Source: Amycolatopsis alba DSM 44262
GTDB lineage: Bacteria; Actinomycetota; Actinomycetes; Mycobacteriales; Pseudonocardiaceae
Direction: 5' to 3'
DNA length: 64,000 nt
Assembly: GCF_000384215.1 (NCBI RefSeq)
Contig: NZ_KB913032.1
Location: forward strand, 5,571,602 to 5,635,601
Every line of letters begins with the position of its first letter. Position 1 is the stretch's first letter. The position numbers were made by a program, and so were the translations under genes. This document shows positions 50,109 through 59,063 of the stretch, piece after piece. The notes under the pieces were generated by a model. It had not been told where the DNA came from. It made no database searches and saw nothing but the letters and a program-made list of their open reading frames with translations.

Positions 50109-51013
50109 CGCGCACCCACCTCCGCGAGCGGGGATTCCGCCTGGCGCACCAGGGTCATGTAGGTGTCTTCGAGCGACGCCCGCCGGACCTCCAGGTCGCC
50201 GATGGCGTCCCCGTGCTGCTTGAACAGTTCGTGTACGTACTTCGTCGATTCCGTCGTCGAGTGGACGAACCGCTGGCCGTCCAGCGTCCAGCGAACCTCG
50301 GCCTCGCCGGCGATCTGCCTGCTCAGCGCGTCGGCCGAACCGTCGGCCACGATCCGGCCGTGGTTCAGGATCAGGATCCGGTCGGCCAGCTTCTCGGCCT
50401 CGTCGAGGTCGTGCGTGGTGAGCAGGATCGTCGTGTCGTCGTCATCGGTCAGCCGGTGCACGAGTTCGTGGAACTCGCGCCGCGCCTCCGGGTCCAGTCC
50501 GGCGGTCGGCTCGTCGAGGAACAGCAGTTCCGGGCGGCCGACGATGCCGATCGCGACGTCGAGACGGCGCCGTTGCCCGCCCGAGAGCATCCGGACCCGC
50601 TTGTCCGCGTGCGCGGTCAGCCCGACCGCGGCGATCAGCTCGTCCGGATCCCACGGCCGCTTGATGCCGTCCGTGGAGTACGGCGCGTAGTAGCCGCCGA
50701 GATGCTCCAGTAGTTCCCGCACCCGCCATTTCGCGTGGTCCCGCCAGGCCTGGAGCACGACCCCCAGTCGCGCCCTCCAGTTTTCGTCCGCGTGCGCCGG
50801 GTCGACGCCCAGCACGCTGACCTCGCCCTCGGACCGCATCCGGAAGCCTTCGAGGATCTCGATCGTCGTGGTCTTGCCCGCCCCGTTCGGTCCCAGCAGG
50901 CAGATCACCTCGCCACGGTGCGCGGTGAAGTCCACGCCGTGGAGTACGTCGTTCGTCCCGTACCGCATCCGGAGATCTTGGACGGAGATCATCACGTCGT
51001 GTGGATCTCTCAT
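50105..51013 (-). CDS. ABC transporter ATP-binding protein (DrrA-like)
   Basis: This 302-residue ATPase starts at ATG 51013 after GGGGGTG. It has Walker A LLGPNGAGKTTTIEILEGF (about residues 34-52), signature MLSGGQRRRLDVAIGIVGRP, Walker B ELLFLDEPTAGLDPEARREFHEL and ILLTTHDLDEAEKLADRI. A C-terminal ~80-residue domain follows, ending in a VRRASLEDTYMTLVRQAESP motif typical of DrrA/CcmA-type exporters. It heads the ATPase-permease-XRE operon. Confidence 0.92.
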   Translation of the reverse strand: MRDPHDVMISVQDLRMRYGTNDVLHGVDFTAHRGEVICLLGPNGAGKTTTIEILEGFRMRSEGEVSVLGVDPAHADENWRARLGVVLQAWRDHAKWRVRELLEHLGGYYAPYSTDGIKRPWDPDELIAAVGLTAHADKRVRMLSGGQRRRLDVAIGIVGRPELLFLDEPTAGLDPEARREFHELVHRLTDDDDTTILLTTHDLDEAEKLADRILILNHGRIVADGSADALSRQIAGEAEVRWTLDGQRFVHSTTESTKYVHELFKQHGDAIGDLEVRRASLEDTYMTLVRQAESPLAEVGAR

Positions 51014-51038
51014 AGGTCACCCCCATCTCAGTGCTGCG

Positions 51039-51068
51039 ATCGAATGTAGCACATCTACTACATTCGAT
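51039..51068. promoter_or_regulatory. Inverted repeat between the ABC operon and cobG
   Basis: Perfect 11-bp arms (ATCGAATGTAG at 51039-51049 and CTACATTCGAT at 51058-51068) are separated by 8 bp. The element is 26 bp upstream of the ABC ATPase start and just before the cobG promoter. It is a good candidate operator for the XRE regulator of the exporter operon. Confidence 0.65.
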
Positions 51069-51075
51069 CCGATGG

Positions 51076-51105
51076 TTACTCTCCCTGAAACGAGCCATCT
51101 ACAGT
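51076..51105 (+). promoter_or_regulatory. Leaderless promoter of cobG
   Basis: TTACTC (51076-51081), an 18-nt spacer and TACAGT (51100-51105) are followed by six bases and then ATG 51112. The spacing predicts transcription starting at the A of the start codon; no ribosome site is present, which agrees. Confidence 0.6.
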
Positions 51106-51111
51106 GAGCGC

Positions 51112-52200
51112 ATGTCCGCGAGCGCACGTGTCCGAGCCGACGCGTGCCCTGGTGTTTTCGCCACGCACGACGCCGCCGACGGTCCGCTCGCCAGGGTCCG
51201 GCTGCCCGGCGGCGCCATCACCGCGGCCCGGCTTTCGGCTCTCGCGGACGCCGCCGAAGACCTCGGCGACGGTGCGCTCCACCTGACTTCTCGCGGCAAC
51301 GTCCAGCTTCGCGGCGTCACCCGTCCCGGTCTCGCGAGCAGGCTCGCGACCGCCGGGCTCCTGCCCTCGCCGTCACACGAACGCGTCCGCAACATCCTCG
51401 CTTCGCCCTTGAGTGACGTCGCCCAGGAGCTCGCCTCCGCGCTCGACAGAGCCCTGTGCGCCGTCCCCGAGCTGGCCGGACTTCCGGGACGCTTCCTCTT
51501 CGCGCTCGACGGCGGCCAAGGCGACGTCGCGGGAGAAGGCGCCGACGTCTGCTGGCGTGACGGAGCCTTGCTGCTCGCCGGCGACGACACCGGTCTGCGC
51601 GTCCCCTCTGAACACGCCGTCGACGCGCTGATCTCGGTCGCGCGCGCGTTCCTCCGGACCAGAGGGACGGCCTGGCGGGTCAGCGAACTCCCCGATCCGG
51701 AACCGCTGCTCAGCGGCGTCCCCGGCGAGCGGACCGAGCCGCGGGCCTTCGCGACGAGGCCCGGCCTGCCCATCGGGCCGATCGGCGATGCGGTCGTCGT
51801 CGCGCCGGTCTTCGGCCGCCTGACCTCGGCTCAGGCGCGAGCGATCGCGAAGGCCGGGAACGCCGTGGTCACCCCGTGGCGGTCGATCCTGGTCCTCGGA
51901 CCCCTGGAAGCGGGCACGGGGCTGGTCGCCGATCCGGACGCGCCGTCGCTCGGCGTCAGCGCCTGCATCGGACGTCCGGGCTGCGCGAAGTCGCTTGCCG
52001 ACGTCCGGGCCGACGCGGCTCGGGTCGGCAGGGCCCCGAGAGCTCACTTCGCCGGTTGTGAACGGCGGTGCGGAAAGCCCGCGCACGAGCACGTCGACGT
52101 GCTCGCGACGGAGGACGGTTATCTGGTCGACGGGGCGTTCGTCCCCGTCGGCGAGCTGACGGAGACGTTGGCGACGTTGGCGAAGAAGGGACAGCAGTGA
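51112..52200 (+). CDS. cobG: Precorrin-3B synthase
   Basis: This 362-residue protein belongs to the nitrite/sulfite-reductase-like CobG family, which hydroxylates and contracts precorrin-3A with O2. N-terminal ferrodoxin-like half: DGPLARVRLPGGAITAARLSALAD, GDGALHLTSRGNVQLRGV. The [4Fe-4S]/sirohaem-type cysteine motif is LGVSACIGRPGCAKSLADV, then FAGCERRCGKPAHEHVDVLA. ATG 51112 is preferred because of the leaderless promoter directly upstream. It overlaps cobH in GTGA. Its presence signals the aerobic B12 pathway. Confidence 0.93.
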   Translation: MSASARVRADACPGVFATHDAADGPLARVRLPGGAITAARLSALADAAEDLGDGALHLTSRGNVQLRGVTRPGLASRLATAGLLPSPSHERVRNILASPLSDVAQELASALDRALCAVPELAGLPGRFLFALDGGQGDVAGEGADVCWRDGALLLAGDDTGLRVPSEHAVDALISVARAFLRTRGTAWRVSELPDPEPLLSGVPGERTEPRAFATRPGLPIGPIGDAVVVAPVFGRLTSAQARAIAKAGNAVVTPWRSILVLGPLEAGTGLVADPDAPSLGVSACIGRPGCAKSLADVRADAARVGRAPRAHFAGCERRCGKPAHEHVDVLATEDGYLVDGAFVPVGELTETLATLAKKGQQ

Positions 52201-52820
52201 TCGACTACATCCGGGACGGGGCCGAGATCTACCGGCATTCGTTCGCCACCATCCGCGAGGAGGCGGATCTCGCGATCCTCCCCGACGACGTCGCGGTGCT
52301 GGCCGTGCGGATGATCCACGCCTGCGGGATGGTCGACCTGGTCGACGACCTCCGCTACAGCCTCGACGTGGTGGAGTCCGGCCGCGCGGCGCTCGAAGCG
52401 GGCGCGCCGATCCTCTGCGACGCCAACATGATCGCCTCCGGCGTCACCCGCAAACGTTTGCCTTCCGCCAACGAGGTGCTGTGCACGCTGTCCGACCCGA
52501 AGGTGCCGGGGCTCGCGGAGCGGATGGGGACCACCCGCTCCGCGGCCGCGCTGGAACTCTGGCGCGACAAGCTGCCCGGTTCCGTGGTGGCGATCGGCAA
52601 CGCTCCCACCGCGTTGTTCCGCCTGCTGGAGCTGCTCGACGAGGGGGTCGGCGCCCCGGCGGCGATCATCGGTGTCCCGGTGGGTTTCGTCGGCGCCGCC
52701 GAGTCCAAAGTGGAGCTCGCCGAGCGGGCACCCGCGCCGTACCTGGTGGTGCACGGACGCCGCGGCGGCAGCGCGATGGCCGTCGCCGCGATCAACGCGA
52801 TGGCGAGTGAGGTCGAATGA
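52197..52820 (+). CDS. cobH: Precorrin-8X methylmutase
   Basis: This 207-residue enzyme moves the C11 methyl group to C12, forming hydrogenobyrinate. CobH/CbiC motifs are YIRDGAEIYRHSFATIREEADL, VRMIHACGMVDL with the catalytic His, ILCDANMIASGVTRKRL, and VVAIGNAPTALFRLLELLDEG followed by IGVPVGFVGAAESK. GTG 52197 overlaps the cobG stop and follows AAGAAGGGA. It overlaps the cobI-cobJ gene by 4 bp. Confidence 0.96.
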   Translation: MIDYIRDGAEIYRHSFATIREEADLAILPDDVAVLAVRMIHACGMVDLVDDLRYSLDVVESGRAALEAGAPILCDANMIASGVTRKRLPSANEVLCTLSDPKVPGLAERMGTTRSAAALELWRDKLPGSVVAIGNAPTALFRLLELLDEGVGAPAAIIGVPVGFVGAAESKVELAERAPAPYLVVHGRRGGSAMAVAAINAMASEVE

Positions 52821-54322
52821 GCGGGCTCGGGAAACTCTGGGGTGTCGGGCTCGGTCCCGGTGACCCGGAACTGATGACGGTCAAGGCCGCACGGCTGATC
52901 GGCGAGGCCGACGTCGTCGCCTATCACAGCGCGCGGCACGGCCGGAGCATCGCGCGTTCGGTCGCCGAGCCGTACCTGCGGGACGGCCAGCTCGAAGAAA
53001 AGCTGGTCTACCCGGTCACGACCGAGACCACGGATCACCCCGGCGGCTACGAAGGCGCCATCGCCGATTTCTACGAGCTGAGCGCGAAACGGCTCGCCGA
53101 GCACCTTGACGCCGGACGCGACGTGGTCGTGCTCTGCGAAGGCGACCCGTTCTTCTACGGCTCCTACATGTACATGCACGAACGGCTCGCCGACCGCTAC
53201 GAGGCGACCGTGGTGCCCGGCGTGACGTCGGTCAGCGCGGCGTCGTCGGTGCTCGGCCGCCCGCTGGTGCAGCGCGACGAGGTCCTCACCATCCTGCCCG
53301 GCACCCTGCCCGCGCCGGAACTCGCGCGACGCCTCGCCGACACGCAGGCCGCGGCCGTGCTCAAACTCGGCCGCACGTTCGGCAACGTCCGCGAGGCGCT
53401 GGCCGAGGCCGGGAAGCTGGACGACGCCTTCTACATCGAACGCGCGACCTGGCAGGCGCAGCGTGTCGAGCCGCTGGCCGACGTCGACCCGGAGTCGGTG
53501 CCGTACTTCTCGCTGGCGCTGCTCCCCAGCCCGGCGTACGCGTCCCGGCTCGACGGCGAACCCGAGGTCACCCGGACGCCGGAAACGCACACCGGCGGCG
53601 AAGTCGTGGTCGTCGGCCTCGGTCCGGCGGGTCCTGGCTGGCTGACGCCCGAAGCGACCGAAGAGTTGGCCGCGGCGGAGCATGTCGTCGGCTACGGCCC
53701 GTACGTCGCGCGGGTTCCTCAGCGAGCGGGCCAGCAGCGGCACGCGTCGGGCAACCGCGTCGAGGCCGAACGTGCCGTCGAGGCGCTGGAGCTGGCCGCG
53801 AACGGCGCCAAGGTCGCGGTCGTGTCCTCGGGTGACCCCGGCATCTTCGCGATGGCGTCCGCGGTGCTGGAGCAGCTCGCCGCCGGGCACGGCGCGGGAA
53901 CGCGGGTGCGGATCGTGCCGGGCGTGACCGCCGCGCAGGCGGCCGCGTCCAGGGTCGGCGCGCCACTGGGCCACGACTACTGCGTGCTCTCGCTGTCCGA
54001 CCGGCTCAAGCCGTGGGAGATCATCGAACGACGGCTCGACGCGGCCGGCGCGGCGGATCTCGTGCTCGCGTTGTACAACCCGGCGTCCCGCACGCGGACC
54101 ACGCAGCTCGCGCAGGCCCGCGACGTCCTGCTGCGGCACCGCGCGCCGGAGACGCCGGTGGTCGTCGCCCGCGACGTCGGCGGGCCCGAGGAGGACATCC
54201 GCGTCGTCACCCTCGGCACCCTGGATCCCGCGGAAGTGGACATGCGCTGCCTGCTGATCGTGGGTTCGTCCAAGACCCGCGCCGAGAACGGAGTGGTCTG
54301 GACGCCGCGCAGCTACGAGTGA
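52817..54322 (+). CDS. cobIJ: Fused precorrin-2 C20-methyltransferase / precorrin-3B C17-methyltransferase
   Basis: This 501-residue fusion joins two SAM-dependent tetrapyrrole methylases. Residues about 1-240 are CobI: LWGVGLGPGDPELMTVKAARLI, VVVLCEGDPFFYGSYMYMHERL and VVPGVTSVSAASSVLGRPL. Residues about 255-500 are CobJ: VVVVGLGPAGPGWLTPEATEEL, VVGYGPYVARVP, VAVVSSGDPGIFAMASAVLEQL and VPGVTAAQAAASRVGAPLGHDYCVLSLSD. Both SAM-binding GDP motifs are intact. Such fusions are common in actinobacteria. It is last in cobG-cobH-cobIJ, and its end overlaps the convergent LuxR gene by 10 bp. Confidence 0.95.
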   Translation: MSGLGKLWGVGLGPGDPELMTVKAARLIGEADVVAYHSARHGRSIARSVAEPYLRDGQLEEKLVYPVTTETTDHPGGYEGAIADFYELSAKRLAEHLDAGRDVVVLCEGDPFFYGSYMYMHERLADRYEATVVPGVTSVSAASSVLGRPLVQRDEVLTILPGTLPAPELARRLADTQAAAVLKLGRTFGNVREALAEAGKLDDAFYIERATWQAQRVEPLADVDPESVPYFSLALLPSPAYASRLDGEPEVTRTPETHTGGEVVVVGLGPAGPGWLTPEATEELAAAEHVVGYGPYVARVPQRAGQQRHASGNRVEAERAVEALELAANGAKVAVVSSGDPGIFAMASAVLEQLAAGHGAGTRVRIVPGVTAAQAAASRVGAPLGHDYCVLSLSDRLKPWEIIERRLDAAGAADLVLALYNPASRTRTTQLAQARDVLLRHRAPETPVVVARDVGGPEEDIRVVTLGTLDPAEVDMRCLLIVGSSKTRAENGVVWTPRSYE

Positions 54323-54942
54323 CGGCCGAGCCCGGCGTTCCGGGCCTGGCCCAGCAGCACTTCACGGTCGTCCGTGCCGACCTTGGCGTGGATCGACGAC
54401 ACGACGTTGCGCACGGTCTTGGGGGCGACCCCCAGCTGTCGCGCCACCTGTGCGACCACGAGCCCGCCCGCCAGGAGGTCGAGCACCTCGTGCTCGCGTG
54501 AAGTCAGCCTGGGGAACACCCGCATCGGCCGGGACTCGGCCAGCAGACCGTAGAGCCGGTCCGCGGCGCGCTCGCCGAACACGACCGCGCCCGCCGCCAC
54601 CCCCTGGATGAACCGGACCAGGTCGTCGTGGCCGGCGGTCCGGGACAGGACGCCGCGGGCGCCCGCGAGCATCGCGGCGACCACGAGTTCGCCGTCACCG
54701 GGCGGGGTCAGCACGAGCACGGCGGTTCCCGGTACGCGGGAAGCCACTTCGCGCGTCACGGCGAGCCCGTCGAGCGCGGGCGGGTGAACGGACAGGACCA
54801 GGACGTCCGGGCGCAGCGCGGTGGCGTGCCAGACCGCCTCGCGTTCGTCGGGGGTATGGGCGACCACCTCCAGTTCAGAAGACTCGGGCGGCTCGGGGAC
54901 ACCGGCGAAGACCACGCTCACCAAAGGGGTTCGAATCGGCAC
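54313..54942 (-). CDS. LuxR-family regulator with degenerate receiver domain
   Basis: This 209-residue protein starts at GTG 54942; TACAAC seven bases upstream and no ribosome site suggest leaderless translation. The C-terminal ~65 residues are a NarL/LuxR HTH: LTSREHEVLDLLAGGLVVAQVARQLGVAPKTVRNVVSSIHAKVG. The N-terminal part follows a receiver fold (VLVLSVHPPALDGLAVTREV, GTAVLVLTPPGDGELVVAAMLAGARGVLSR) but lacks the acidic pair after strand 1, and Ser stands where the phosphorylated Asp should be. Control by phosphorylation is therefore unlikely. It is divergent from the nSTAND-WD40 gene across 94 bp. Confidence 0.85.
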   Translation of the reverse strand: MPIRTPLVSVVFAGVPEPPESSELEVVAHTPDEREAVWHATALRPDVLVLSVHPPALDGLAVTREVASRVPGTAVLVLTPPGDGELVVAAMLAGARGVLSRTAGHDDLVRFIQGVAAGAVVFGERAADRLYGLLAESRPMRVFPRLTSREHEVLDLLAGGLVVAQVARQLGVAPKTVRNVVSSIHAKVGTDDREVLLGQARNAGLGRHS

Positions 54943-55036
54943 GCCATCGGTTGTAGCGCAGAACTTTTGTACAGTGTCCGGCCGTTTTCGGTGAACAATG
55001 TCCCTTCGATAACGCTTCGACGATCAGGGGGGCCTG

Positions 55037-58000
55037 GTGCCGAGACGCGAGCGCCCGCTGGGGCCGGGCGACGAGGTCGTCGTACGGTTCGCGGCGGATC
55101 TCCGCCTGCTCCGCGAAGAGGCCGGCGGGCCGACGTACCGGGAGCTTTCGTCCCGCGCGGGCTACTCGGCCGCCGCGCTGTCCGACGCGGCGGGCGGCCG
55201 GAAGCTGCCGGGACTCGCCGTCACGACCGCGTACGTCACCGCGTGCGGCGGCGACGTCGTGGCCTGGGAGGAACGCTGGCGCGCGGTCGCCGCCGGGCTC
55301 GCCGCGGCCTTCGGCGAACGCGACGACACCGAACTCCCGTACCTGGGACTGGCCGCGTTCCAGACCGCCGACGCCGCCCGGTTCTTCGGCCGCGAACGCC
55401 TGGTCGCCGAGCTGACCGGCAAGCTCGGCCGTCGACGGCTCGTCGGTGTCTTCGGCGCTTCCGGCTCGGGAAAGTCGTCCGTCCTGCGGGCCGGGCTCGC
55501 GGCGGCGAGCGAACGCCCCGTCGTCCTTCGCACGCCGGGCGCGCACCCGCTCGAAGAGGATCTCGACGTCGAGGGGCGGCTGCTGATCGTCGACCAGTTC
55601 GAGGAGGTCTACACCCTCTGCCGGGACCAGACCGAACGGGACAAGTTCGTCGACGCGCTGCTGGCGTCCGCCCGCGACGACCACGGGACCAGGGTCGTCC
55701 TCGGCGTCCGCGCGGACTTCTACGGTCACCTCTGCCGTCACGCGGGCCTGGTCGAGGCGCTCACCGACGCGCAGGTGATGGTCGGCCCGATGAGCGCCGA
55801 CGAGCTCCGGACCGCGATCGTCGAACCCGCCGTCCGCGCGGGCTGCCGGGTCGAGGCGGCGCTGGTCACCACGCTCGTCGCGGACGCGACCGGCCAGCCC
55901 GCGATGCTCCCGCTCGTCTCGCACGCGCTGCTGGAGACCTGGCGGCGGCGCCAGGGGATCACGCTGACCAGCGCGGCGTACGAGGCGACCGGCGGGATCC
56001 TCAACGCGATCGCGCAGACCGCGGAGGCGGTCTACACGGATCTCGAACCGGACAGGCGCGCCGTCGTCCGGCAGATCTTTCTTCGGCTCACCGCGCTCGG
56101 CGAAGGCACCGAAGACACGAAGCGACGTCTCAACCGGCGTGAACTCGACGACGATTCGGCGACTACGGACGTCCTCGAACGCCTCGCCGACGCGCGCCTG
56201 CTGGTCCTCGACCGCGACGGCGTCGAGATCGCCCATGAAGCCCTGATCCGCAGCTGGCCCCGGCTGCGTGACTGGCTCGCGGAGGACCGCGAAGGGCACC
56301 GCCTGCACCGGCAGCTGGCCGAGGCGACCGACCTGTGGGAATCGCTGGACCGCGACAAGGGCAGCCTCTACCGCGGCACCCGGCTGGGTCTCGCGGCCGA
56401 ATGGTCCGCCAGGGAACCGGACGCGCTGAGCACACGCGAACAGCAGTTCCTGAAGGCCGGGCTCGACGCCGAAGCCGAGGAAACCGCCGTCGGCCGCAAA
56501 CGGACACGGAGGCTGCGAAGGCTTGTCGTGCTCCTCCACGTGCTGCTGATCCTGGCGGTCGTGGCCGTCGTGTACGCCGTCGACGCCGGGAACACCGCGA
56601 CCGATCAGCGGAACGTGGCGCTCGCGCGCAAGGCCGTCGTCGACGCGAAGACGTTGCGGGAGTCGAACCCGGCGCTGTCGACACAGCTCAGCCTGGCCGC
56701 GTACCGGCTCGCGCCGATCCAGGAGACGCACGACGGCCTGCTCGCGTCCATGGCGGCGCCGTTCGCGACCCGGATGACCTTCGATCCCGGTGACGTGACC
56801 GTCGTCCTGAGCGGGCAGCTCATGATCACCTCCGACTCGTACCGGGCGACGCAGGTGTGGTCCATCGCCGATTCGCGGCATCCGGTGCTCCTCGCGACGC
56901 TGCCCGGTTCGGAGGAGGTCCGCGGCCCGCTCGCGGTCAGCAAGGACGGACGCGTGCTGGCGAGCGTCACCCGCGAGCACGCGGTCCGGCTCTGGGATCT
57001 GACCGAGCCGCGGCATCCGGTGCGGAAGGTGGACGTCACCGGGCACCGTGAGGTGCTGCTCTCCGTCGACTTCAGTCCCGACGGCCGCGTTCTCGTCACC
57101 GGCTCGGCGGATCACACCGTCCGGCTCACCGACGTCGGCGATCCCGGCGCGCCGAAACCGCTCGGCGTGCTCCCCGCCGAGCAGCTCGAACGCGCCGTCT
57201 TCAGCCCGGACGGCAAGCTGCTCGCGGTCACGAACACGAACTGGACGGCGGAACTCTGGGATGTCACCACACCCGCCGCGCCGCGGAAGCGCTCCGTCCT
57301 TTCCGGACACCAGGACCTGCAGCTCACCCCGGCGTGGAGCCCGGACGGCAAGCGGCTGATCACCACCAGCTGGGACCGGACGGCGAAGCTCTGGGACGTC
57401 GCCGACCCGGCGGCGCCCCGGCAGCTGTCGACGCTGACCACCCCGGCCGTGGTCTGGGCGGCCGGGTTCAGCCCCAGCGGCAGGCTGGTGGTGACCGCGG
57501 GGGACGACCAGTCCGTGCGCCTCTGGGACGTCACGGGACCGGCGAAGGAACTGCCGCCGCTGTCCGGGCACACGAACGCCATCTGGTGGACGGCGTTCTC
57601 CCCGGACGGCAAGACCATCGTGTCGACCAGCGCCGACCGGACCGTCCGGCTGCAGGACGTCGGCGAACTGGCGCTGGCTTCGAGCGCGGGCTGGAACGCG
57701 GGCCTGTTCACCGAACAGGGGCGGATCCTCGTCACCGCCGGGGACGACGTCCGGCTCTGGGCGATGGACGACCTCCGCGCCCCGCGACAGCTCGCGAAAC
57801 TCCCCGGCCCGGCCACCGTCACCGCCCTCGCGCTGAGCCCGGACCGGAAAAGCCTCGCGCTGGCCGCGCACGACGGCGCCGGTGTCGCCGGGACGTTCGT
57901 GCTCCAGCGCTGGGACATCAGCGATCCGGCGGCGCCGAAACTGACGGCGTCGACCGGGGTGAAACCCACGTATTCGCTCGCGTTCAGCCCGGACGGCAAG

Positions 58001-58696
58001 ACCTTCGCCTCCGGCCTCGACGACGGGCCGATCCAGCTCTGGGACGTCCATGACCCCAGCCGGTTCGCCGAACCGAGGATCCTGCCGGTCGGCGACGGCA
58101 CGGTCTGGTCGCTCGCGTTCACCCCCGACGGGCGGACGCTGGTGGGCGGTCAGGGGCTCGACTCGTCGGCGGTGACGGTGTGGGACGTCGCCGATCCCCG
58201 CAAGCCCGGCCTGGTGTCGACCCTGCGACCCGACGGCGGCGCGTTGTTCAAGATGGCGCTCAGCCCCGACGGCCGCACGGTCGCCGCGGGCAGCAGCGAC
58301 CGGAACGTCTACCTCTGGGACATCACCGACCGCGCGCACGCCGCGCGGCTGGCGAAACTGGGCGGCAACCCCGAAGGTGTCGGGCATCTCGCGTTCGGCC
58401 CGACCGGCAAGGAACTGGCGGCGTCGGCGTTCCGGACGGTGCGTGTCTGGGACCTGACCGATCCGCGGCACCCCGTCGAATCGGCGCAGCTCACCGGCTT
58501 CGCCGCGACGGTCAACTCGCTGGCGTACCGGGACGACGGGCATACGCTCGCGATCGGGAGCAGCGGCGTCCAGCTGTGGCAGACGGATACGGATCGCGTG
58601 GGCGAGGAGATCTGCAGGCTGGCGACGCCGAGGATCACCAGGGAAGAGTGGGAGAGGTACTTTCCGGGGCTCGACTACGCGCCACCGTGCGCGTGA
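55037..58696 (+). CDS. XRE-nSTAND-WD40 repeat membrane protein
   Basis: This 1219-residue protein starts at GTG 55037 behind GGGGGG. Residues about 15-75 are an XRE-like HTH (FAADLRLLREEAGGPTYRELSSRAGYSAAALSDAAGG). Residues about 100-480 are a novel-STAND ATPase: PYLGLAAFQTADAARFFGRE, Walker A GVFGASGSGKSS, Walker B LLIVDQFEEVY, then QPAMLPLVSHALLETW and EIAHEALIRSWPRLRDWL. One membrane helix, LVVLLHVLLILAVVAVVYAV, lies near residue 500. From about 580 to 1200 there are roughly a dozen WD40 repeats (FSPDGR...LWDV type), giving one or two propellers. By topology, the HTH and ATPase face the cytoplasm and the WD40 part the outside, or the helix only tethers it. Function unknown; signalling scaffold likely. 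Confidence 0.88.
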   Translation: MPRRERPLGPGDEVVVRFAADLRLLREEAGGPTYRELSSRAGYSAAALSDAAGGRKLPGLAVTTAYVTACGGDVVAWEERWRAVAAGLAAAFGERDDTELPYLGLAAFQTADAARFFGRERLVAELTGKLGRRRLVGVFGASGSGKSSVLRAGLAAASERPVVLRTPGAHPLEEDLDVEGRLLIVDQFEEVYTLCRDQTERDKFVDALLASARDDHGTRVVLGVRADFYGHLCRHAGLVEALTDAQVMVGPMSADELRTAIVEPAVRAGCRVEAALVTTLVADATGQPAMLPLVSHALLETWRRRQGITLTSAAYEATGGILNAIAQTAEAVYTDLEPDRRAVVRQIFLRLTALGEGTEDTKRRLNRRELDDDSATTDVLERLADARLLVLDRDGVEIAHEALIRSWPRLRDWLAEDREGHRLHRQLAEATDLWESLDRDKGSLYRGTRLGLAAEWSAREPDALSTREQQFLKAGLDAEAEETAVGRKRTRRLRRLVVLLHVLLILAVVAVVYAVDAGNTATDQRNVALARKAVVDAKTLRESNPALSTQLSLAAYRLAPIQETHDGLLASMAAPFATRMTFDPGDVTVVLSGQLMITSDSYRATQVWSIADSRHPVLLATLPGSEEVRGPLAVSKDGRVLASVTREHAVRLWDLTEPRHPVRKVDVTGHREVLLSVDFSPDGRVLVTGSADHTVRLTDVGDPGAPKPLGVLPAEQLERAVFSPDGKLLAVTNTNWTAELWDVTTPAAPRKRSVLSGHQDLQLTPAWSPDGKRLITTSWDRTAKLWDVADPAAPRQLSTLTTPAVVWAAGFSPSGRLVVTAGDDQSVRLWDVTGPAKELPPLSGHTNAIWWTAFSPDGKTIVSTSADRTVRLQDVGELALASSAGWNAGLFTEQGRILVTAGDDVRLWAMDDLRAPRQLAKLPGPATVTALALSPDRKSLALAAHDGAGVAGTFVLQRWDISDPAAPKLTASTGVKPTYSLAFSPDGKTFASGLDDGPIQLWDVHDPSRFAEPRILPVGDGTVWSLAFTPDGRTLVGGQGLDSSAVTVWDVADPRKPGLVSTLRPDGGALFKMALSPDGRTVAAGSSDRNVYLWDITDRAHAARLAKLGGNPEGVGHLAFGPTGKELAASAFRTVRVWDLTDPRHPVESAQLTGFAATVNSLAYRDDGHTLAIGSSGVQLWQTDTDRVGEEICRLATPRITREEWERYFPGLDYAPPCA

Positions 58697-58735
58697 GAGT
58701 TCCCTGAACTGTCCGCAAAGGATGGTGAGCCGGGT

Positions 58736-59016
58736 GTTGCGAAAGCCACTTTCGCAACCTTCAGCGTTGCGAAAGTGGCTTTCGCGACATGTCCAGGGCA
58801 TGGGGCTCGGCAAAGCCGCATCGGCAGCGTTGCGAAGGCCTCCTTCGCTACCGTCAGAGTAGGGAAGAAGGCCTTCGCGACCGTCAGAGTAGGGAAGGAG
58901 GCCTTCGTAACCGTCTGGGCCGACCCCGCTCGCGCCCCCGCTGCTTCCGCTGCCCCCGCGGGCGTTGCGAAAGCCACTTTCGCAACCTTCAACGTTGCGA
59001 AAGTGGCTTTCGCAAC
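58736..59016. repeat. Family A palindrome array
   Basis: The 480-bp gap between the nSTAND gene and helR holds three elements and no gene. Two standard compound palindromes of the GTTGCGAAAG...CTTTCGCAAC type lie at 58736-58788 and 58964-59016. Between them, 58829-58911 is a variant built on GAAGGCCTCCTTC, with a 30-bp direct repeat (58851-58880 and 58881-58910, CCGTCAGAGTAGGGAAG followed by AGGCCTTCG). Here the flanking genes are co-directional, so the array follows the 3' end of the upstream gene. Confidence 0.8.
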
Positions 59017-59063
59017 ACGCGCCGACTTAGGTGGATGCAGGGCCCGACGGGGCAGAGAAGTAG

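Noticed and set aside
54875..58813. 1312-codon frame antisense to the nSTAND-WD40 gene
   Set aside because: It is arginine/proline-rich without recognisable domains. The plus strand has clear ATPase and WD40 motifs.
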